A DNA stretch of 7,035 bases from Erysipelothrix sp. UBA3377 (GCA_002359085.1 DEQB01000041.1:14088-21122), one strand, 5' to 3'; positions 1-6,515 are shown, numbered from the stretch's first letter. The notes: generated by a model not told the origin, from the sequence alone. Numbers and translations: made by a program.

Positions 1-330
1 GCGATTAAAAATGCACTGAATCAAGCGGGATTAACCCTTCAAGATATGGATGTGGTTGAATTGAATGAAGCATTCGCTGCCCAGAGCTTGGGTGTAATTC
101 ACGAACTTGTGGAGGCGTACAGTATGGATAAAGATGCACTGATGGCCAAAACAAATATCAACGGTGGCGCCATCGCAATTGGACATCCAATTGGCGCAAG
201 TGGTAACCGCATTATCGTAACCTTAATTCATATTATGAAAAAACAAAACCTTAAATACGGTCTTGCTTCCTTGTGTATTGGGGGCGGTATGGGTACTGCG
301 ATTGTCTTGAAGAATACAGATTTTGAATAA
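1..330 (+). CDS. Thiolase family protein (acetyl-CoA C-acetyltransferase), C-terminal fragment
   Basis: The reading frame is open from base 1 and ends at TAA 328-330, giving the last 109 residues of a protein that begins left of the window. Family members run to about 390 residues, so roughly the last quarter is present. Three thiolase C-terminal signatures are visible: NEAFAAQ at fragment residues 22-28, GGAIAIGHPIGASG around residue 62 (the GHP histidine, codon 184-186), and CIGGGMG with the catalytic cysteine at residue 92 (codon 274-276). In this family the histidine activates the acyl-accepting cysteine, located in the missing N-terminal half, and the second cysteine acts as acid/base in Claisen condensation or thiolysis of acyl-CoA. 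The enzyme is cytosolic. Condensing two acetyl-CoA to acetoacetyl-CoA, for mevalonate or butyrate-type pathways, is the most common role, but a fatty-acid 3-ketoacyl-CoA thiolase cannot be excluded from this piece. It converges on the methyltransferase gene and is not part of the pcrA operon. Confidence 0.93.
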   Translation, partial: AIKNALNQAGLTLQDMDVVELNEAFAAQSLGVIHELVEAYSMDKDALMAKTNINGGAIAIGHPIGASGNRIIVTLIHIMKKQNLKYGLASLCIGGGMGTAIVLKNTDFE

Positions 331-342
331 TACATGTACATA

Positions 343-366
343 AAAAGCAGCCAACTGGCTGCTTTT
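343..366. terminator. Bidirectional intrinsic terminator between convergent genes
   Basis: A perfect 10-bp stem, AAAAGCAGCC (343-352) and GGCTGCTTTT (357-366), encloses the 4-base loop AACT. On the + strand the T-rich arm continues into GTATTTATTATTTC. On the - strand the hairpin is followed by a T run and ATGTACATGTATT. It starts 13 bases after the thiolase stop and lies 8 bases beyond the methyltransferase stop, so it can end both convergent transcripts. The central GCAGCC/GGCTGC core supplies stem stability, and the A/T ends give the U-tract in either direction. Confidence 0.88.
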
Positions 367-373
367 GTATTTA

Positions 374-1225
374 TTATTTCATCAATTCGCCATACTTACA
401 CCAACGTGTCGTATTGCCTGCTTTCAATGGGAAGGGTTTGTTTTTGATGGGTAATCCAATTTTGGATGAATCAAACTTACCATCTTCTGGATTGAAGTAT
501 GTTTTTAAAGTTCTTAAAACATAGGACGGTGTCAAGTTTCTTGAGTATGTATTTAGAATCAAGAAGACTGCATCTTCATCTAAGAGCTCAACAGCACCTT
601 GGATTAAGGTTTCAAGTTGTTCCTCTATCTTCCAAACTTCTTTTTTAGGACCGCGTCCAAAGGAAGGGGGATCCATAATGATACCATGGTAGGTTCTGCC
701 TCTTCTCTTTTCTTTCTCAATAAACTTTAAGACATCATCGACCAATGTGCGAACGTGTTTGTCTTCTAAATTATTTAATTTGAGATTTTCTTGCGTTCTC
801 ATGTTGGCTGATTTTAAAGCGTCCACATGGACCACTTCTTCTACATTACCCCAAGCACTCGCAACTGTTGCGCCTCCCGTATAACCAAATAGGTTTAAGA
901 TACGCATCGGTTCTTTGTGTTTTTCGTGAATACTTCTAATTAAGTCCCAATTAAGGGCCTGTTCTGGGAAAATACCCAAGTGTTTAAATTCTGACAACTT
1001 GAGTTCAAATTTCATATCTTTATATTCTAAAATCCATGATTCTGGTAAGTGGTGTTCCCATTGACCATTGATGAATTCACCATCAAAATGTGTCATCTGT
1101 AGATCCAGTTCACCACCGGCTGTGGGTTCAGGTCGTTTTAAAATGTACTCCCCAAAGCGTTCAATTTTATAGCCTTCACCAATATCCAAACATTCATAAT
1201 TTTCCCAATTTTTTGCGATTTTCAT
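374..1225 (-). CDS. Class I SAM-dependent methyltransferase, RlmI/RlmK-like (COG1092-type), 283 aa
   Basis: This is a cytosolic Rossmann-fold methyltransferase, probably acting on rRNA. Visible elements are motif I ILNLFGYTGGAT (residues 109-120, SAM binding), an acidic motif II region VVHVDAL (131-137), and motif IV DPPSFGRGPK (185-194). The N-terminal ~100 residues are a strand-rich region typical of this short subfamily. The N-terminal PUA domain found in full RlmI (~390 aa) is absent. Motif VI reads LNTYS (224-228), with no cysteine of the kind used for cytosine-C5 methylation, so m5C chemistry is doubtful and the target base is unknown. I chose ATG 1225-1223 because AAAGGA lies 9 bases upstream (1235-1240). 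An in-frame ATG at 1252 would add nine residues, but it overlaps the TATAAT box and would fall upstream of the transcript start. The stop is TAA at 376-374. The gene appears to be transcribed alone, divergently from pcrA. Family assignment is firm; substrate is not. Confidence 0.85.
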   Translation of the reverse strand: MKIAKNWENYECLDIGEGYKIERFGEYILKRPEPTAGGELDLQMTHFDGEFINGQWEHHLPESWILEYKDMKFELKLSEFKHLGIFPEQALNWDLIRSIHEKHKEPMRILNLFGYTGGATVASAWGNVEEVVHVDALKSANMRTQENLKLNNLEDKHVRTLVDDVLKFIEKEKRRGRTYHGIIMDPPSFGRGPKKEVWKIEEQLETLIQGAVELLDEDAVFLILNTYSRNLTPSYVLRTLKTYFNPEDGKFDSSKIGLPIKNKPFPLKAGNTTRWCKYGELMK

Positions 1226-1234
1226 AAGTAAAAT

Positions 1235-1240
1235 TCCTTT
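1235..1240 (-). promoter_or_regulatory. Ribosome binding site deciding the methyltransferase start
   Basis: On the minus strand the sequence reads AAAGGA, followed by nine bases and ATG at 1225. The upstream in-frame ATG at 1252 has no comparable purine tract in front of it. This site therefore favours the 283-residue form over a 292-residue one. Confidence 0.75.
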
Positions 1241-1250
1241 CTTAATTAAC

Positions 1251-1259
1251 ATTATAACA
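1251..1259 (-). promoter_or_regulatory. Extended -10 promoter of the methyltransferase gene
   Basis: The minus strand reads TGTTATAAT, an exact TGn-TATAAT extended -10 element for the housekeeping sigma factor. The hexamer at the 17-bp-spaced -35 position (1274-1279, ATTATA on this strand) is a poor match to TTGACA, which is usual for extended -10 promoters. The expected start is an A near 1242-1243, giving a leader of about 18 bases that still contains the AAAGGA ribosome site. The promoter is predicted from sequence only. Confidence 0.72.
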
Positions 1260-1270
1260 CGTTAGAGATG

Positions 1271-1279
1271 TGATATAAT
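1271..1279 (+). promoter_or_regulatory. Extended -10 promoter of the pcrA-ligA-camS-gatCA operon
   Basis: TGATATAAT is an exact TGn-TATAAT extended -10 element. The 17-bp-spaced -35 position (1251-1256, ATTATA) is poor and coincides with the -10 box of the opposite promoter. The expected start is a purine near 1285-1287, only about 12 bases before the TTG start codon at 1298. I see no other promoter between the methyltransferase start and pcrA. The assignment rests on the consensus match and position. Confidence 0.72.
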
Positions 1280-1285
1280 AATTAA

Positions 1286-1292
1286 AGGTGAT
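1286..1292 (+). promoter_or_regulatory. Ribosome binding site deciding the pcrA start
   Basis: AGGTGAT matches the anti-SD complement and is preceded by further A residues. From the AGGTG core (ending at 1290) there are 7 bases to TTG at 1298, which is good spacing. An alternative in-frame TTG at 1292 overlaps the site itself and cannot use it. By the promoter prediction the mRNA starts at about this site. Confidence 0.72.
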
Positions 1293-1297
1293 TGGTA

Positions 1298-3424
1298 TTG
1301 AATTATTTAGACATATTAAACAAAGAACAAAAGGAAGCTGTAACCGTAAAAGCGAGACATGTGCGGGTTATTGCGGGTGCCGGAAGTGGTAAGACACGGG
1401 TACTCACAACACGCATCGTTCATTTAGTGACACAACTTGGCTACAACCCAAGAAAGATTTGTGCCATTACTTTTACGAATAAAGCAGCCAATGAAATGAA
1501 ACACCGCCTTGAATCCATGTTAGATTCGGATAAAGGCGTTTTTGTGTCGACCATCCATGGTATGTGTGTGCGTATCATTCGTGAGGAATTTGAGGCCTTG
1601 AGTTTGGTGCGTAACTTCACCATAGTGGATGAGGCCGATCAAAACACAATCTTAAGAGAAGCCTACCAAACGTATGGTTATGAGAGAAGAGACCTCAGTT
1701 ATAAAGAAGTCTTGGCCTATATCTCCAACAATAAGATTGCGGGTGTAGGGGTTGAGCAGGCTTATAAAATTGCGGGTTCAAGTTTTCATGAAGAGAAAAA
1801 AGCGAAACTCTATGACTACTATACAAACCGCTTAAAACAAGTGTTTGCGCTTGATTTTGATGATTTACTGCTTAAAGTAAGATACTTATTTAAAAATAAT
1901 GAAAAAGTGTTGGAGAAGTGGCAACATCGATTCAATGTTTATTTGGTCGATGAGTTTCAGGATGTGGACCACATTCAATATGAAATTATTGATCTCATGG
2001 TTGGTACACGTAATGAACTGTATGTGGTGGGAGATCCTGACCAAACGATTTATACCTGGCGTGGGGCACAGATGTCTTTTATCGTGGATTTCAATAAACA
2101 TTATCCCGATGCACAGACCATTACGCTTCACCAAAACTATCGTTCCACTCAAAATATCTTAGACAGCGCAAACCGTTTGATTCAATTCAATAAGGGACGC
2201 ATTGAAAAAGATTTAAAATCAAATAAAGCACAAGGCCATCCCGTTGTCATCTCACAACTGGACGATGAAACCGATGAAGCCTACTGGATTGTCAGACAAA
2301 TACGTGCCCTACAAGATGAGGGTCAATCATTTTTAGACATGGCTGTGTTATACAGATCCAATTATTTATCCCGGGTTTTAGAGCGTGTGCTCACGGATAC
2401 AGGTATCCCCTATATTATTTATGGTGGGATTCGATTCTATGACCGCAAAGAAATTAAAGACATGATGAGTTATTTAAGAATGGTCAGCCATGGGGATGAT
2501 TTGGCGCTGCGTAGAAGTATTGGCGCACCCAAACGGGGGATTGGTCCTAAGACCATCGATAACTTTTTCATCCCTGCCCAAGAAGAGAACACGACCATCT
2601 ATGAGAAAATGAAGGAAGCCGTGAATAAAGGTGGCACAACCAAACGCATTCAAGAGTATGTCGCATTGATTGAATCCTTTAAGAAACATTATGCGGATCA
2701 TGGATCCATTGAGAACTTAATGATCTATATCCTTCAGGAAAGTGGTTTGCGTAAAGCCTATGAAAAAGATGAAGATATTGAAAGATTAGAAAACTTAAAA
2801 GCCTTAATGGGTGAAGCAAAAAACTTCCAAGAAAATACTGCGGAAGGTTTGGCGGAATACGTTCAAATGGTATCCCTTTATGGGGATCGTGAAGAAGTTT
2901 TGAGTTCTGAATATGTGCGCTTGATGACGGCACATGGTGCCAAAGGACTTGAATTTGATACAGTCTTTTTGATGGGTATGAACGAAAGTGTCTTCCCAAG
3001 TCAACGTTCCATTTTAGAAAGTAAAGATGGATTGACTGAAGAAAGGCGTTTGGCTTACGTCGCGATTACCCGCGCGAAACATCGTTTGTTTGTGACCAGT
3101 AATGGCGGCTATAACTATGTTATTCAAAGTGGAAACAGGCCATCTCGTTTCATCAAAGAAATGGCCAATCCTGAAACGGTTTATGATGTAAAGGGTGTTA
3201 GAGATACCCAATCGCCTCAAGAAAAAGTATTTGAAAAATTCCAAAAAGGAAATCAAAAAATTAAAGTAAAACCAGCAGATGAAGTCGTCCATGATGACTT
3301 TGGATCCGGTATTGTTTTGGCGGTGAATGAAGATACGGTCAAGATTGCGTTTAATTATCCTTTTGGTACAAAGGTCATTGCACGTAATTTTGCGGGCTTA
3401 AGACTAAAGGGAGATTTAGCGTGA
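1298..3424 (+). CDS. pcrA: ATP-dependent 3'-5' DNA helicase PcrA (UvrD/Rep family, SF1A), 708 aa
   Basis: PcrA is a cytosolic ATP-driven helicase that clears RecA filaments, supports nucleotide-excision repair and rolling-circle replication, and binds RNA polymerase. All SF1A motifs are present (numbering from TTG 1298): Walker A GAGSGKTR at 27-34, motif Ia ITFTNKAANEM at 57-67, Walker B VDEFQD at 217-222, motif III GDPDQTIYTWRGA at 245-257, motif IV LHQNYRS at 277-283, motif V TAHGAKGLEF at 544-553, and motif VI RRLAYVAITRAK at 583-594. Residues ~657-704 (DEVVHDDFGSGIV...) match the C-terminal Tudor-like domain that contacts RNA polymerase in PcrA. Length is within the family range (about 700-740). 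The start is TTG, chosen because AGGTG lies 7 bases upstream; the N-terminus MNYLDILNKEQKEAV also aligns with PcrA proteins. Motif V has A and G where B. subtilis-type PcrA has L and A. It is the first gene of the operon, and its stop overlaps the ligA start (GTGA). Confidence 0.95.
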   Translation: MNYLDILNKEQKEAVTVKARHVRVIAGAGSGKTRVLTTRIVHLVTQLGYNPRKICAITFTNKAANEMKHRLESMLDSDKGVFVSTIHGMCVRIIREEFEALSLVRNFTIVDEADQNTILREAYQTYGYERRDLSYKEVLAYISNNKIAGVGVEQAYKIAGSSFHEEKKAKLYDYYTNRLKQVFALDFDDLLLKVRYLFKNNEKVLEKWQHRFNVYLVDEFQDVDHIQYEIIDLMVGTRNELYVVGDPDQTIYTWRGAQMSFIVDFNKHYPDAQTITLHQNYRSTQNILDSANRLIQFNKGRIEKDLKSNKAQGHPVVISQLDDETDEAYWIVRQIRALQDEGQSFLDMAVLYRSNYLSRVLERVLTDTGIPYIIYGGIRFYDRKEIKDMMSYLRMVSHGDDLALRRSIGAPKRGIGPKTIDNFFIPAQEENTTIYEKMKEAVNKGGTTKRIQEYVALIESFKKHYADHGSIENLMIYILQESGLRKAYEKDEDIERLENLKALMGEAKNFQENTAEGLAEYVQMVSLYGDREEVLSSEYVRLMTAHGAKGLEFDTVFLMGMNESVFPSQRSILESKDGLTEERRLAYVAITRAKHRLFVTSNGGYNYVIQSGNRPSRFIKEMANPETVYDVKGVRDTQSPQEKVFEKFQKGNQKIKVKPADEVVHDDFGSGIVLAVNEDTVKIAFNYPFGTKVIARNFAGLRLKGDLA
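3406..3414 (+). promoter_or_regulatory. ligA ribosome binding site inside the pcrA 3' end
   Basis: AAAGGGAGA lies 6 bases before the GTG start at 3421, within the last pcrA codons. It supports the non-ATG start of ligA. Together with the GTGA overlap it suggests both independent initiation and coupling to pcrA translation. Confidence 0.7.
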
Positions 3425-5409
3425 TAAAAGATAGAATAGAAACCTTACGTGCTCTAATTACACAGTATAATCATGAATACCATGTGATGGATCATCCAAG
3501 TATTTCCGATGTGGATTTTGATGCGCTTTTTAATGAACTGCTTAAACTTGAAACTGAGCATCCTGAATATTTTGATGAAAACTCACCCACCCAAAAAGTG
3601 GGCGGTGTTATCTTATCTGCGTTTGAGAAAGTAACCCATGTATCACCCATGTATTCTCTGGGCAATGCCTTTGGGATGGATGATTTAAAAGAGTTTGATC
3701 AAAGAATTAAAAAACAATTCCCCCACGCAACGTATAGTGTGGAATTAAAAATAGATGGCTTGGCCATGAGTTTGGAGTATGAACAAGGTCGCTTTGTGAG
3801 AGGTGTTACACGGGGTAATGGGGTGATTGGCGAGAACGTGACCACCAATGTGCGTGTCATTAATTCAGTACCACTTGTATTAAAAGAGGCCGTTGATATT
3901 ACCGTAAGAGGTGAAGTATTCATGCCAATCTCTTCCTTTACGAAAGTAAATGAAGCTCGATTAATAAACAATGAACCGCTATTCGCAAACTGTCGAAATG
4001 CTGCATCAGGTACGATGCGCCAGTTGGACTCCGCTGTGGTGGCTTCCCGTGGGTTGGATGCATTTTGGTACACACTGGAAGATGCACAGGCTATGGATTT
4101 AACGTCTCAAAAAGAAGCGATGGCTTACTTAAAACACCTGGGTTTTAAAACGAATTCTGAATTAAAAATATTAAATGATATTGAATCCGTCTATCAACAG
4201 ATTATCGCAATCGAAAACATGCGTCATGAACTGGATTATGAGATTGATGGTGTCGTGATTAAAGTCAATGAGTTTGAGATTCAAGAAGCCTTGGGTTTTA
4301 CGGTGCGCGTGCCGCGTTTTGCGATTGCGTATAAATTTAAGGCAGAAGAAGTTGAAAGTGTGGTGGAATCGATCTTTGTGACTGTGGGTCGTACGGGAAA
4401 GATTACCCCCAATGCGAAATTAAAACCCGTATCCATATCAGGTTCAACGGTGTCGTATGCGACCTTACACAATGCGGACTATATCGCTTCTAAAGACATT
4501 CGGGTTGATGATGCGGTATTGGTTCGAAAAGCAGGAGAGATCATTCCTGAGATTGTGTCGGTGGATGTTTCTAAAAGACCTGATGATTCAAAGGCGTATG
4601 TGTTTCCCCATGTTTGTCCTGAATGTGCTGGCGAACTGGTGCGATTTGAGGATGAAGCGGATACGTATTGTATCAACATTGATTGTCCCGCTAAAATACG
4701 GGAAGCCTTGATTCATTTTGCGTCAAGAGAAGCGATGAATATTGATACTTTGGGTGAAAGACGGGTTGAACAACTGCATGAAGCAGGCTTACTCGACTCT
4801 GTTTTGGATATCTATAAGTTAAAAGATAAAAAAGATGCTTTGTATCAATTGGATAAAATGGGTGAGAAGTCGGTCGATAAACTGCTTGAAGCCATTGAGG
4901 TTTCAAAAGACAATTCACTGGAACGCTTACTCTTTGGTTTGGGGATTCGTCATGTGGGTTCTAAAACCTCGAGTATTCTTGCGAAACAGTATGGTCACAT
5001 TGATGCTTTAAAAGATGTGGAAAAAGAAGCGTTATTACAGATTGATGAAATTGGAGAAGTGATTGCGCAATCTGTGGAAACCTTTTTCAATGAAACACAT
5101 AATATCACTTTGATTGAGGATTTAAAAAACGAAGGTCTTAATGTAGAATATAAAGGCAGTGTAACCTCAGATCGCTTTTTAGACATGCGTTTTGTATTAA
5201 CGGGTACACTTCAAACCCTGAAGCGCAATGATGCGAAAGCAATGATTGAAGCCAAAGGGGGTAGCGTGATTGGTAGTGTCAGTGCTAAGACTGATGTGGT
5301 GGTTTATGGTGAGAGTGCAGGCAGTAAACTCACCAAGGCCCAGGAACTTGGGATTGATACATGGGATGAAGCGCGATTCTTGAGGGAGGTTCAAGATGAA
5401 AAAAACTAA
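3421..5409 (+). CDS. ligA: NAD+-dependent DNA ligase LigA, 662 aa
   Basis: LigA seals 5'-phosphate/3'-OH nicks in duplex DNA during replication and repair, using NAD+ as AMP donor; it is cytosolic and normally essential. The domain order is complete. Domain Ia (about 1-65) carries the NMN-binding region with SISDVDFDAL. The adenylation domain has the nucleophile K110 in LKIDG (109-113), RGNGVIGENVT (131-141), and the downstream motifs EIDGVVIK (274-281) and YKF (304-306). The OB fold contains VGRTGKITPNAKLKPV (322-337) and TVSYATLHN (343-351). A Cys4 zinc finger uses C399, C402, C417 and C422. The helix-hairpin-helix region spans about 430-580. A C-terminal BRCT domain spans about 585-660, with LTGTLQTL and GSKLTKAQELGI. 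Length is typical. The start is GTG, overlapping the pcrA stop by 4 bases and preceded by AAAGGGAGA. The gene overlaps camS by 14 bases. No catalytic residue is missing. Confidence 0.97.
   Translation: MIKDRIETLRALITQYNHEYHVMDHPSISDVDFDALFNELLKLETEHPEYFDENSPTQKVGGVILSAFEKVTHVSPMYSLGNAFGMDDLKEFDQRIKKQFPHATYSVELKIDGLAMSLEYEQGRFVRGVTRGNGVIGENVTTNVRVINSVPLVLKEAVDITVRGEVFMPISSFTKVNEARLINNEPLFANCRNAASGTMRQLDSAVVASRGLDAFWYTLEDAQAMDLTSQKEAMAYLKHLGFKTNSELKILNDIESVYQQIIAIENMRHELDYEIDGVVIKVNEFEIQEALGFTVRVPRFAIAYKFKAEEVESVVESIFVTVGRTGKITPNAKLKPVSISGSTVSYATLHNADYIASKDIRVDDAVLVRKAGEIIPEIVSVDVSKRPDDSKAYVFPHVCPECAGELVRFEDEADTYCINIDCPAKIREALIHFASREAMNIDTLGERRVEQLHEAGLLDSVLDIYKLKDKKDALYQLDKMGEKSVDKLLEAIEVSKDNSLERLLFGLGIRHVGSKTSSILAKQYGHIDALKDVEKEALLQIDEIGEVIAQSVETFFNETHNITLIEDLKNEGLNVEYKGSVTSDRFLDMRFVLTGTLQTLKRNDAKAMIEAKGGSVIGSVSAKTDVVVYGESAGSKLTKAQELGIDTWDEARFLREVQDEKN
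5382..5390 (+). promoter_or_regulatory. Strong ribosome binding site for camS within ligA
   Basis: GAGGGAGGT lies 5 bases before ATG 5396, inside the last codons of ligA. It is the closest match to the anti-SD complement in this operon, so camS may be initiated more often than the TTG-started pcrA and GTG-started ligA on the same mRNA. Confidence 0.7.
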
Positions 5410-5455
5410 ATATTTAATCAGTATGCTGGCATTAATCTTAGTGTTGGCGGGTTGT
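5396..5455 (+). other. CamS lipoprotein signal peptide and lipidation cysteine
   Basis: Residues 1-19 form a type II (Lsp-cleaved) signal peptide, and the cysteine codon at 5453-5455 is the expected lipid attachment site. The last eight residues before the cysteine, ALILVLAG (5429-5452), occupy the position from which enterococcal pheromone peptides are released. Confidence 0.85.
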
Positions 5456-6502
5456 AGCTTGAAGACAGATGAACCCACGGAAACACCAGAACCTGACCAA
5501 CAGGTCGTTCAAACCGCAAAAGAAGGAGACTATGAGATGTTGTATCCATTTGTTTCTTCCCCTTTACGACAGGTTAGAACCATTGGTTCAAAAGAAGTTG
5601 AAGCCACTGAAATTGGGCGTCGCTTGGTTGATAAATCTAAGAAGCATTTCAGTACCGATAATTATTTCCTATCTGAAGGACAGTTAATCGATACGAATCG
5701 TTACTTTGAGTTGTTGGTCTTTCGGAGTGATGACAATCCCAATGGATTGATGGAAAAATACGAAGACGGTTTGGCCATCGATGGTGTCACCTTGGTGAAC
5801 CCCGTTTTTATCAGTGATATATTTGAATTAAACTTTCATAAAAAAGGCTCCGATGAAATTGATGGTGTCAGTGTGGCTTTGGTTTTAAAGCGATACCAGG
5901 TATTGGATGAACAAACGGGCGCAATGCATGCGTTGAGTGATGATGCATTGTATAACATTGGTCAAACATTGGGACTTCAAATGGGTGCTTATTTAAGAAG
6001 TATTGAGGGGATGATGAATGTACCCCTTCATATTGCGCTTTATGTGCAATCCAGTGACATTGATAATTTACCAGGTAATTATTTACCGGGATATTACATA
6101 GGCAGTGCTTTTTCAAAAGAAAGTACCATGAATTTCTCAAGGGAACAGGAACAATGGTTGATGTTGACATCCAACAAAGCCCAAGAAATGATTCCTGAGA
6201 TCGTCAGTCAATTCTCGTTGTTAAAGCGTAAAATAACGTCCTTTACAGGGGATGAGAGTGTGGGCGTCATTGGGAAAGTCTTTATCGCCGACAACACTCT
6301 TGAAATCATTCGTTTGGAAGTCAATGTCCCTTCAAAGACATTCTTAGAAACCTATGGTTTGGCACAGTATATCAGTCAAGAGCTGGAGGACATTGGTTCC
6401 TTTGGGGTCAGTGTTAAAGTAAACATTGATGTTTATGATACAACGCGTGCTGTAATTATTAAAAATCCAAATGAGGATCCAATATTGGAAGTTTTTGAAT
6501 AG
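5396..6502 (+). CDS. camS: CamS family lipoprotein (sex pheromone cAM373 precursor-like), 368 aa
   Basis: This is an exported, membrane-anchored lipoprotein. The N-terminus has a KKTK charged region, a hydrophobic stretch (7-19) and a lipobox LAGC with the lipidated cysteine at residue 20, followed by an acidic, Pro/Thr/Glu-rich linker (residues 24-35). The mature domain shows CamS-type features as I recall them: GRRLVDKSKKHFSTDNYF with SEGQ (74-96), FRSDDNPNGL (109-118), and NPVFISDIFELNF (135-147) before a mixed alpha/beta region to the C-terminus. Length is close to that of the family (about 370-390). The name comes from enterococcal and staphylococcal homologues whose signal peptide releases the cAM373 pheromone; the function of the mature domain is poorly known. 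The position directly after ligA matches staphylococcal gene order. The start is set by the strong GAGGGAGGT site. The reading frame overlaps ligA by 14 bases, and gatC follows after 13 bases. Family assignment is good; a pheromone role here is unproven. Confidence 0.87.
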   Translation: MKKTKYLISMLALILVLAGCSLKTDEPTETPEPDQQVVQTAKEGDYEMLYPFVSSPLRQVRTIGSKEVEATEIGRRLVDKSKKHFSTDNYFLSEGQLIDTNRYFELLVFRSDDNPNGLMEKYEDGLAIDGVTLVNPVFISDIFELNFHKKGSDEIDGVSVALVLKRYQVLDEQTGAMHALSDDALYNIGQTLGLQMGAYLRSIEGMMNVPLHIALYVQSSDIDNLPGNYLPGYYIGSAFSKESTMNFSREQEQWLMLTSNKAQEMIPEIVSQFSLLKRKITSFTGDESVGVIGKVFIADNTLEIIRLEVNVPSKTFLETYGLAQYISQELEDIGSFGVSVKVNIDVYDTTRAVIIKNPNEDPILEVFE

Positions 6503-6510
6503 AAAAGGTG
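6503..6510 (+). promoter_or_regulatory. Ribosome binding site deciding the gatC start
   Basis: AAAAGGTG sits directly after the camS stop, 5 bases before ATG 6516. The more upstream in-frame ATG at 6471 lies within camS and has no such site, so gatC most likely starts at 6516. Confidence 0.75.
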
Positions 6511-6515
6511 TATGC

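Larger units (their letters stand above)
1251..1279. repeat. Imperfect inverted repeat formed by the two divergent -10 elements
   Basis: ATTATAACA (1251-1259) and TGATATAAT (1271-1279) are inverted copies matching at 8 of 9 positions, separated by the 11 bases 1260-1270. The symmetry follows from two back-to-back extended -10 boxes. It could also serve as an operator for a dimeric regulator, but nothing in the sequence shows that. Confidence 0.7.

Noticed and set aside
331..338. TACATGTA palindrome before the terminator
   Set aside because: An 8-bp AT-rich palindrome is easily due to chance, and it lies downstream of the thiolase stop where no operator would be expected.
1246..1251. TTAACA as the -35 box of the pcrA promoter
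   Set aside because: It matches TTGACA at 5 of 6 positions, but the spacer to TATAAT at 1274 would be 22 bases, too long for a normal sigma-70-type promoter.
1226..1252. Longer methyltransferase start at ATG 1252, adding nine residues
   Set aside because: The ATG is part of TATAATG, the -10 region of the gene's own promoter, and would lie upstream of the transcript start. The ATG at 1225 has AAAGGA at good spacing.
1292..1297. pcrA start at TTG 1292
   Set aside because: This TTG overlaps the AGGTGAT ribosome site. The TTG at 1298 has 7-base spacing and gives the usual MNY... N-terminus.
1886..3292. Several open frames opposite or out of frame with pcrA (60-106 codons)
   Set aside because: They have no recognisable domain, no convincing ribosome sites and lie entirely within a well-conserved gene; they are frame shadows.
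3699..5478. Open frames opposite or out of frame with ligA (63-124 codons)
   Set aside because: They are shadows of LigA, whose whole domain order is intact across this stretch.
6471..6515. Longer gatC start at ATG 6471
   Set aside because: It lies inside camS without a ribosome site. ATG 6516 has AAAAGGTG 5 bases upstream and gives the normal GatC length.
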